From Brevundimonas variabilis (lineage in GTDB: Bacteria; Pseudomonadota; Alphaproteobacteria; Caulobacterales; Caulobacteraceae), in NCBI RefSeq assembly GCF_014199945.1, contig NZ_JACHOR010000001.1:62001-126000 (forward strand): 64,000 nucleotides of DNA, read 5' to 3'. Position 1 is the first letter of the stretch. Each line of letters starts with the position of its first letter. Position numbers and translations under genes: made by a program. Below the pieces are notes generated by a model, which did not search any database, was not told where the DNA came from, and worked only from the letters and a program-made list of their open reading frames with translations. Positions 54,489-61,386 of this stretch are shown one piece after another.

Positions 54489-55535
54489 ATGTCCGAACCC
54501 AGACTGACGTCGCTGGCCCACGGCGGGGGCTGCGGATGCAAGCTTTCGCCTTCGGTGCTGCGCCAGATCCTGGCCGGCATGCCGCAGGCCGGGCTGTTCG
54601 CGAACCTGATGGTCGGAACCGAGACCTCGGACGATGCAGCCGTCTGGCGGCTGAACGACCATCAGGCCCTGGTGGCGACGACGGACTTCTTCATGCCCGT
54701 GGTCGACGACCCGTTCGATTTCGGACAGATCGCCGCGACCAATGCCCTGTCGGATGTCTATGCGATGGGCGCGACCCCGATATTGGCCCTCGCGCTGGTC
54801 GGGATGCCGGTCGGCCAGCTTTCGACCGCGACCATTGGCCGTATCCTCGAAGGCGGGGCCTCGGTCTGTGCGGCAGCGGGCATACCGGTCGCCGGCGGCC
54901 ATTCGATTGACAGCGTCGAGCCCATCTATGGCCTGGTCGCGCTGGGCCTCGTCCATCCGGACCGGGTGCTGACCAACCGTGGAGCCCGGGCCGGCGACGT
55001 CCTGATCCTGACCAAGGGCCTGGGCGTCGGCATCTTCAGCGCGGCCCTGAAGCAGGAACGCCTGTCCCCCAAAGGCTACGCCGCCCTGATCACCTCGACG
55101 ACGCAGCTGAACAGCATCGGTGCGGCGCTGTCGGGGATGGCGGGCGTCCATGCCGTGACCGATGTCACCGGCTTCGGTCTTGCCGGTCATGCGCTGGAGA
55201 TGGCGCGCGGTTCGGGTCTGGCGATCGAGATCGACACCACCGCCCTGCCCCTTCTGGACGGTGTCGAGGCTCTCGCCCGCGACGGGGTCCGCACCGGGGC
55301 CTCGACCCGCAATCTCGACAGCTATGGCGAATTCCTCGACCTGCCGACGGCCTACGAGGCCTTTCGCCGCGACATCCTGACAGACCCCCAGACGTCGGGG
55401 GGCCTGCTGATCTCGGTCGCAGCCGAAAAGGCCGATGCGGTCCTGACCCTCGCCCGCGAGGCCGGGTTTCATCAGGCAGAGATCATCGGGCGGGTCGTCG
55501 ACGGCCCCGTCGGCCTGCGCGTCCTGGGCGGATGA
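54489..55535 (+). CDS. selD: Selenide, water dikinase
   Basis: SelD makes selenophosphate from selenide and ATP. The 348-residue enzyme has the catalytic N-terminal motif GGGC15-G-C17-K18; C15 corresponds to E. coli C17 and K18 to K20, so this is a Cys form and not a selenoprotein. The VPVAGGHSIDS block and the later GLGVGIFSAALKQ and TGFGLAGHALEMA stretches match the family. The start at 54489 is chosen by alignment. The stop overlaps selU by four bases, so selenophosphate made here is probably used for tRNA selenouridine. Confidence 0.95.
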   Translation: MSEPRLTSLAHGGGCGCKLSPSVLRQILAGMPQAGLFANLMVGTETSDDAAVWRLNDHQALVATTDFFMPVVDDPFDFGQIAATNALSDVYAMGATPILALALVGMPVGQLSTATIGRILEGGASVCAAAGIPVAGGHSIDSVEPIYGLVALGLVHPDRVLTNRGARAGDVLILTKGLGVGIFSAALKQERLSPKGYAALITSTTQLNSIGAALSGMAGVHAVTDVTGFGLAGHALEMARGSGLAIEIDTTALPLLDGVEALARDGVRTGASTRNLDSYGEFLDLPTAYEAFRRDILTDPQTSGGLLISVAAEKADAVLTLAREAGFHQAEIIGRVVDGPVGLRVLGG

Positions 55536-56593
55536 TCCGGCGCACGACCGATCTGTCGGCCGCAGCCCGCGCCGGGTTTCACGCCATCATCGATGTGCGC
55601 AGCCCGTCCGAGTTCGCCCTCGATCACCTGCCCGGTGCCATCAACCTGCCGGTGCTCGACGACGCCCAGCGGATCGCCGTGGGCACCGAATATGTGCTGC
55701 GGTCCAAATTCCTCGCCCGACGCCATGGTGCTGCGATGGTAGCGCGCAACATCGCAACGCATCTGGAGACCGCGCTGGGCGACCGCGACGGATCGTTTCA
55801 GCCCCTGGTCTATTGCTGGCGCGGGGGCCAGCGGTCGGGAGCCATGGGCACAGTCATGGATCAGGTGGGCTGGCCCGTCACCGTGCTGGAAGGCGGCTAC
55901 CAGACCTGGCGCCGGACGGTCGTGGCCGCCCTTTATGACCAGCCTGTGCCCGGACCGGTCGTGCTTCTGGACGGCCCGACGGGCTCGGGCAAGACGCCGA
56001 TGCTGGCCCTTCTGGCCGAGCGCGGCATTCAGACCCTGGATGTCGAGGGCCTGGCCCGGCACCGCGGCTCGCTGTTCGGAGCCATACCGGGCGGCCAGCC
56101 GTCACAGAAACTGTTCGAAAGCCGCCTGTTCACGGCCATGGAGACCCTCGACCCCGCCCGCCCGGTCGTGGTCGAGGCCGAAAGCGCGCGTATCGGGGCC
56201 CGGACCATCCCGCCCATGCTGTGGGCCGCCATGGCTGCCGCGCCGGTGATCGATCTCGTGGTCCCGCCTGCCGCCCGCGTCGACCATATCGTCAGCGTCT
56301 ATGCCGACATCGCCGCTGACCCTCAGGCGCTCGATACCGCCGTGTCGCGCCTGCCTCGTCACCACGCCCGCACCACCCTGAGCGAATGGCGGGCCCTGGC
56401 GGCGTCCGGCGACATCCCCGGCCTCGTCGCCGAACTGATCACCCATCACTATGACCCGGCCTATCGCAAGACCGCCGAGACGCGTGGCCGAGCCTGCCTC
56501 GCCGACATCCACCTGCCTGACGTGTCTGCGGCCGCCTCCGCGAAAGCCGCCGACGAAATCGCGGCGACCCTCTCCCGGCGGGAGAGGGCTTGA
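55532..56593 (+). CDS. selU: tRNA 2-selenouridine synthase
   Basis: SelU (MnmH, YbbB) replaces sulphur by selenium at the wobble uridine of some tRNAs. The 353-residue protein has an N-terminal rhodanese-like domain (DVRSPSEF) with the catalytic C95 in YCWRGGQRSGAM and a C-terminal P-loop domain (DGPTGSGKT, 147-155). Its last residues (TLSRRERA) are encoded inside the repeat element at 56568-56712, so the C-terminus has been remodelled by the insertion. selA, selB and selC are not in the window. Confidence 0.95.
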   Translation: MIRRTTDLSAAARAGFHAIIDVRSPSEFALDHLPGAINLPVLDDAQRIAVGTEYVLRSKFLARRHGAAMVARNIATHLETALGDRDGSFQPLVYCWRGGQRSGAMGTVMDQVGWPVTVLEGGYQTWRRTVVAALYDQPVPGPVVLLDGPTGSGKTPMLALLAERGIQTLDVEGLARHRGSLFGAIPGGQPSQKLFESRLFTAMETLDPARPVVVEAESARIGARTIPPMLWAAMAAAPVIDLVVPPAARVDHIVSVYADIAADPQALDTAVSRLPRHHARTTLSEWRALAASGDIPGLVAELITHHYDPAYRKTAETRGRACLADIHLPDVSAAASAKAADEIAATLSRRERA

Positions 56594-56712
56594 GGCTCGC
56601 AGAGCGGAGCGATGCGCCAAGCCGAAAGGGTGAGGGGCAAGTCGTGCCCGTGTCGCGCAAGACTGATCGCTGAGGCTCTCAGGCACTCAAGCCCTCTCCC
56701 GACGGGAGAGGG
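56568..56712. repeat. Palindromic repeat element, copy 2 (overlaps selU 3' end)
   Basis: A 145-base element in the opposite orientation to the one at 44376-44533, with CCCTCTCCC...GGGAGAGGG hairpins at both ends and the same CGCAAGACTGATCGCTG block read on the other strand. It begins 26 bases before the selU stop codon, so the element supplies the final eight codons and the stop codon. This indicates insertion into a gene end tolerant of change. Confidence 0.88.
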
Positions 56713-56763
56713 TCAGGCGCATTTCATCTGTTCGATCGGCCCGAGCCCCGCTAGCGTCACGGC

Positions 56764-58068
56764 ATGAGTACCCGCTCCCGCACTGCCGCCGTCATGTCGT
56801 CGCTCAGTATCCGTGTCCTGCTGGCCCTGATGGCCGGGCTGGCGGCGGGGGCTGCGGCCCAGGCCTATGGCATTCCCGGTGGCACGGCGACCGTGGCGGG
56901 CATCGATGCCCTGGGCCAGCTCTGGCTCAATGCGCTCAGAATGACGATCATCCCGCTGGTCTTCGCGCTTCTGGTCACCGGCATCGCCTCCATCGCGGAT
57001 GCCACGGCGACCGGGCGTCTCGCCATCCGGGCGCTGGTGGTCTTCGCCCTGCTGCTGGTCGCGGCCACGGCCTATGCGTTTGCGGCATCGCTGGGCCTGC
57101 ATGCCCTGTGGCCGATCGATCTGGCCGAGGCCCAGGCCCTGATCGCCGGGTCTCCCGCCAGTTCCGCCGCCGCCGTCGCCGACGGTGCCAAGAGCGCAGG
57201 CTTCGGAGCCTTCATTGCCGGCCTCGCCCCCTCCAATCCGATCAAGGCCGCTGCGGACGACGCCATCCTGGGGATCGTGGTCTTCGCTATCGCCTTCGGC
57301 TTTGCCACCACCAAACTGCCCGGCCGCCTGCGCCAGCCGGTCGCCATCTTCTTCGAGGCCGTGGCCCAGGCCATGATCGTCATCGTCCAGTGGGTTTTGT
57401 GGGCCGCTCCGGTCGGGGTGTTCGCCCTGGCGCTGGGGGTCGGCCTGCGCGCGGGTCTGGGAGCGGCAGGCGTGCTGCTGCACTATATCGCTCTCGTGGT
57501 GCTGGCCTGTGTGGGCCTGATCCTGCTGATCTATGTCGTGGCTATCGCCTTTGGCCGGATCGACCTGCGCCGCTTCGCCCGCGCCGTGGCCCCGGCCCAG
57601 GTCGTGGCCTTCTCGACCCAGTCCTCTCTGGCCAGCCTGCCGATCATGGTCGAGCGCGCGGTGGGGCGTCTGGGCGTTTCCACGGCCACCGCCGGACTGG
57701 TCCTGCCACTGGCCGTGGCCGTGTTCCGGATCACCAGCCCGGTCGCGAACCTGGCCGTCGTGGTCTATTGCGCCATGCTGTTCGGGGTCGAGATCACGCT
57801 CCCGACCATGATCGCCGGAGGCCTGACTGCGATCGCCATCAGCATCGGCTCGGTCGGCCTGCCGGGGCAGATCTCCTTCTTCGCCTCGATCGCACCGATC
57901 TGTCTGGCGATGGGCGTGCCGATCCAGGTCCTGCCCCTGCTGCTGGCGGTCGAGGTCGTGCCCGACATCTTCCGCACGGTCGGCAACGTCACCGCCGACC
58001 TCGCCGCCGCCCGCATCGTCGAAGGCCGCGACGCCACCGCGGACCCGGACGCGGCAGCGGGGATTTAA
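56764..58068 (+). CDS. Dicarboxylate/amino acid:cation symporter (DAACS family)
   Basis: The 434-residue inner-membrane protein belongs to the DctA/GltP family, which imports dicarboxylates or acidic amino acids with protons or sodium. It has about eight membrane segments; the first re-entrant loop carries the serine-rich STQSSLASLP (compare SSSxxTLP), and the region AVFRITSPVANLAVV near residue 320 corresponds to the conserved TM7 motif. Sequence alone does not separate C4-dicarboxylate from glutamate/aspartate uptake. An inverted-repeat element lies just after its stop codon. Confidence 0.9.
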   Translation: MSTRSRTAAVMSSLSIRVLLALMAGLAAGAAAQAYGIPGGTATVAGIDALGQLWLNALRMTIIPLVFALLVTGIASIADATATGRLAIRALVVFALLLVAATAYAFAASLGLHALWPIDLAEAQALIAGSPASSAAAVADGAKSAGFGAFIAGLAPSNPIKAAADDAILGIVVFAIAFGFATTKLPGRLRQPVAIFFEAVAQAMIVIVQWVLWAAPVGVFALALGVGLRAGLGAAGVLLHYIALVVLACVGLILLIYVVAIAFGRIDLRRFARAVAPAQVVAFSTQSSLASLPIMVERAVGRLGVSTATAGLVLPLAVAVFRITSPVANLAVVVYCAMLFGVEITLPTMIAGGLTAIAISIGSVGLPGQISFFASIAPICLAMGVPIQVLPLLLAVEVVPDIFRTVGNVTADLAAARIVEGRDATADPDAAAGI

Positions 58069-58072
58069 GCCG

Positions 58073-58181
58073 CCCCTCCACCGCTTCGCGGTCCCCCTCC
58101 CCATTCTCCGAATGGGGAGGAAAACGCCTGTCCTCCCCGTCGCGCAGCGAGGGGGAGGGGGACCGCGAAGCGGGGGAGGGG
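58073..58181. repeat. Nested inverted-repeat element
   Basis: Arms at 58073-58102 and 58152-58181 are almost perfect reverse complements over 30 bases (core CCGCTTCGCGGTCCCCCTCC), and a smaller palindrome, CCCCATTC...GAATGGGG, is nested at 58100-58118. The element follows the symporter stop by five bases and could fold into a long hairpin that protects or ends the transcript. It differs in sequence from the other repeats in the window. Confidence 0.88.
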
Positions 58182-58251
58182 CCCCGTCCGCATTCCCGCC
58201 CTGCCCGCGACCTGCCATAACCGATAACAGGTGCATCGCGGGGGAACGGAC

Positions 58252-59094
58252 GTGAAGAAGCAGCTCAAGGGATCGGCGCCCGTGCGCCGGACGGCAGCAC
58301 CGGGCCGGTCCGCCGAGACCGAACTGGTCTGCTATGTCCGCGAGGGCTGGACGCCCCGGATCGCCCCGGCCGAGCCGAAGCGCGACTGGATGAACGCCAC
58401 CCAGGAAAAGTTCGCCTATCGCTGCCTGCCGCTCGCCATCGCCAATACCCACGGCTGGGAGGTGCTGAGCCCCTGTGGTTTTTCCGCCCGCTGGCACGGC
58501 GGGACGGACGTCAAGTCGGTCGAGATCGTGCTGGATGCCGGGGCCGATCCCAAGAAGGCTCCGGTCTCCTTCTTCGGCGGCGGTACCCTGACCTTCCATG
58601 TCGACGGGATCATGCGGACGTCGGAGGGCTGGAACCTGTGGGTCGGGGGTCCGCCCAATGCCATGAAGGATGCGATCGCCCCGATGTCGGGCGTCATCGA
58701 GACCGACTGGTCGCCCTACAGCTTCACAATGAACTGGCGTTTCACGCGGCCCGACACCTGGATCCGGTTCGAGGAAAACGAGGCGTTCTGCTTCTTCTTC
58801 CCCACCCCACGCGGCGTGCTGGAGCGACTCAAGCCCGAACTGCGCCCCATGGAAGACCAACCGGAGCTGCTGAAGTCCTACGACGCCTGGAGCATCGCCC
58901 GCCGCGACTTCCAGGAATGGGTCCGCACGGCCAAGCCCAAGGCCCCCGCCGACCAATGGCAGAAACTCTACTATCGCGGCCTCTATCCCGAAGGGCATCC
59001 CGGCCCCGACACCCATGAATCGCGCCTTCGACTGTCGCCCTTCCGCCAGACCGGATCGCGCCGCGTCTGCCCCGCCGGACGCAAGGGCGACTGA
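58252..59094 (+). CDS. DUF6065-family protein
   Basis: The 280-residue cytoplasmic protein has the DUF6065 look: LVCYVREGWTPRIAPAEPKRDWMN at the N-terminal side, a conserved HGWEVLSPCGFSARWHGG segment, and MKDAIAPMSGVIETDWSPYSFTMNW. The GTG at 58252 is preferred to one at 58231 because GGGGGAA precedes it at proper spacing. Function is unknown; the domain resembles proteins found with lipid or antibiotic-type clusters, but nothing here supports that link. Confidence 0.82.
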   Translation: MKKQLKGSAPVRRTAAPGRSAETELVCYVREGWTPRIAPAEPKRDWMNATQEKFAYRCLPLAIANTHGWEVLSPCGFSARWHGGTDVKSVEIVLDAGADPKKAPVSFFGGGTLTFHVDGIMRTSEGWNLWVGGPPNAMKDAIAPMSGVIETDWSPYSFTMNWRFTRPDTWIRFEENEAFCFFFPTPRGVLERLKPELRPMEDQPELLKSYDAWSIARRDFQEWVRTAKPKAPADQWQKLYYRGLYPEGHPGPDTHESRLRLSPFRQTGSRRVCPAGRKGD

Positions 59095-59284
59095 GCCTTG
59101 CGGCCCTGGACCGAGGCACGCAGTCGGGGGCGGGTGTGCCGGAGCAGAGGGCTCTGAACGTCACGCCATCAGCGTGGACGGCGGTCTATTGCCACCCGAA
59201 AACAGGCACCTCCCCACGCTTTTTTAAGCTTGACCATTCATCCTGACCCAAAGGCATGGATGTGCCTGATCCGGATCTATCACC

Positions 59285-60388
59285 GTGCCGTCTGTCGCCC
59301 TTGCTTCCGAACGCGCCCGAACGGAACTGCCACCGTTCAGCCAGGCGATCCTGGATCGCTACCTCGACGCGCACGGCCGCTACATTCGCGGCCAGCCTGG
59401 TGGCCGGCGTGCCCTGGTCAAATATCTCCAGGCTCCGCTACTTGATTTCAGAGGCCGCCAACTGGCCGAGGCCGACTTCACCGGGGCCAACCTCGAGCGC
59501 GCCAGCCTGTTGAAGGCCGGCTTCGAGCGGGCGTCCTTCTATTGCGCCAATCTGCGCGGGACGGATGCCCGGCATGCAGACTTCCGGCAGGCGGATTTTC
59601 GCGGTGCAAGCCTGCGGGGCGCGAACCTGGCCGGGGCCAAGCTCGACGCTGCCGACATGCGCCAGGCCATGCTGGCCCGCGCGGACATCGACGGCGGCTA
59701 TCACCTTTGGCTGCAGGGCGATGGTGCGGATGGCGAGGAAATGCGGTTCTCGGTCGATCTCACGAACTGCTCGATGAAGGGTGTGAAACTGAACAGCGCC
59801 AAGCTGAAATGGGCCAATTTCAGTGGCGCCATTCTCCACGGTGCCGATCTGAGCGGGGCCGATCTGACCGGTGCCCAGTTCGCGGGGGCCGTCCTCACCA
59901 GTGCCCGGTTCGATCGGCTGAAGATCGATCCGTCTGCCTTTGACAAATGCGTTCTCGACCCTTCGCAGGCAGCCCTCGACCGGGTTCCGTTTCTGGAAAG
60001 CCTCGTCAACGACAACACGCGGTGGGTCGAGACGAATGGCAAGGTCGGTCAGCCTGCCACCCTCGACGGCGAAGATCTCCGCCCGCTGAACGCCCTGTTT
60101 GCCAAACGGGCCCTGACTGCCCTTTCCGCCAAAGGGTGTTGTGCCATCGGCGTCGATTTCTCCAGCGCCCAGCTGCAGGGGGCCTGTTTCGACCGTGCCG
60201 ATCTGCGGGATGCCAATTTCTCATCGGCCGACCTTCGAGGGGCATCGTTCGACGGCGCGCTGCTGTGGCATGCAAGATTCGATGACGCCGACATCCGTCC
60301 GCTCGCGCTCGCGGGTGGCTCGGCCCGCGACTTCTCGTTCAAGGGAGCAAAGTTCGCGGCAGGCTGCTTCCAGAACAGCACGCGCTAG
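59285..60388 (+). CDS. Pentapeptide-repeat protein
   Basis: The 367-residue protein is built from A(D/N)LxG-type pentapeptide repeats (for example ADFTGANLERASLLKAGF and ADLRDANFSSADLRGASF), which fold into a right-handed quadrilateral beta-helix. There are at least two repeat blocks (about residues 60-130 and 165-210, and again 300-330), separated by non-repeat insertions, so it is not a simple Qnr/MfpA gyrase-protecting type. The start is GTG at 59285. It has no signal peptide or membrane segment. The partner is unknown. Confidence 0.85.
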   Translation: MPSVALASERARTELPPFSQAILDRYLDAHGRYIRGQPGGRRALVKYLQAPLLDFRGRQLAEADFTGANLERASLLKAGFERASFYCANLRGTDARHADFRQADFRGASLRGANLAGAKLDAADMRQAMLARADIDGGYHLWLQGDGADGEEMRFSVDLTNCSMKGVKLNSAKLKWANFSGAILHGADLSGADLTGAQFAGAVLTSARFDRLKIDPSAFDKCVLDPSQAALDRVPFLESLVNDNTRWVETNGKVGQPATLDGEDLRPLNALFAKRALTALSAKGCCAIGVDFSSAQLQGACFDRADLRDANFSSADLRGASFDGALLWHARFDDADIRPLALAGGSARDFSFKGAKFAAGCFQNSTR

Positions 60389-60461
60389 GTGCGATTTCCT
60401 TGCCAAGCGTTGGCGAGAAGGACCGCGAGGCGATAGACGGCGCGATCAGCAAATCGGGCGG

Positions 60462-61283
60462 TCACGCCTCCGGCGGTGGAGGAAGACTGGCCAGTTCGGC
60501 CTGCGCGCATTCCGCTTCGATGGCTTCGCGATGTCGCTGCGCCGCATCACTGAAGGCCGCAGCCAGGATGCCGGTCGGAGCGGCGATCAGACCGATCCCG
60601 GCCACGGCCGTCAGGGCCGCCACCAGCTTGCCCAGAGGCGTGACCGGAAACACATCGCCGTAGCCGATCGTGGTCATGGTGATGACCGCCCACCACAGGG
60701 AACGGGGAATACTGCCGAACTTGTCCGGCTGGGATTCGCCCTCGATCAGATAGAGCAGACAGGCCGACACCAGCATGACCATGCAGGCCGCTCCCAGCGT
60801 CAGCAGCAGTTCCGCGCGGCGCGATGCCACCGCCTCGGCCATCAGCGTCCACGCCCGACTGAACCGCCCCAGCTTGGCCAGCCGCAGGATGCGAAGAAGT
60901 CGGAACAGACGGAACAGATAGGCCGGCGTCGCCCCGGCAAAGATCAACGCGGGGGCCAGGGCCAGCAGGTCGATGATGGCCGCCGGCGAGACCATCCACC
61001 GCAACCGGCCCCACACCGGATGGGCGTATCGGGGGGTTTCCGGTGCCGTCCACAGCCTGGCGAGATACTCCACCCCGAACAGCACCAGGAACAGGATGTC
61101 CAGCCCGGTGAACAGCGTGGCCATGGGCCGGGCGATCGTGGCTTCGGTGTCCAGCACCGCGACCAGGACGGACAGCAGGATGGCAACGATCAGGGCCATA
61201 TTCAGCGCCGAAAGCTTTCCGGTCCGGCCAACGTCCAGAGCGCAATGCAGGCGGGCCCGCAGCCCCTTCGGGGTTTCACTCAT
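60462..61283 (-). CDS. Voltage-gated-type potassium channel
   Basis: The 273-residue membrane protein has six transmembrane segments. A voltage-sensor-like S4 (RLFRLLRILRLAKLGR) carries regularly spaced arginines, and the pore has the potassium selectivity filter TIGYGD. It is a KvAP-like ion channel subunit forming tetramers. The C-terminus is short and charged, without a cytoplasmic regulatory domain. It is convergent with the pentapeptide-repeat gene and upstream of the carB 3' end on the same strand (104 bases). Confidence 0.94.
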   Translation of the reverse strand: MSETPKGLRARLHCALDVGRTGKLSALNMALIVAILLSVLVAVLDTEATIARPMATLFTGLDILFLVLFGVEYLARLWTAPETPRYAHPVWGRLRWMVSPAAIIDLLALAPALIFAGATPAYLFRLFRLLRILRLAKLGRFSRAWTLMAEAVASRRAELLLTLGAACMVMLVSACLLYLIEGESQPDKFGSIPRSLWWAVITMTTIGYGDVFPVTPLGKLVAALTAVAGIGLIAAPTGILAAAFSDAAQRHREAIEAECAQAELASLPPPPEA

Positions 61284-61386
61284 GACGACTGCAACGCTCC
61301 CCCTGTCGGCTGCACACGCTTAACCCGGCACCCGCTGACTGCCGCCCGACGGCCGCGACGATGCCAGCGAAAACAGTCCTCGTCGA

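Noticed and set aside
54489..54545. Selenoprotein SelD
   Set aside because: The catalytic position is encoded as Cys (C15), with no in-frame TGA.
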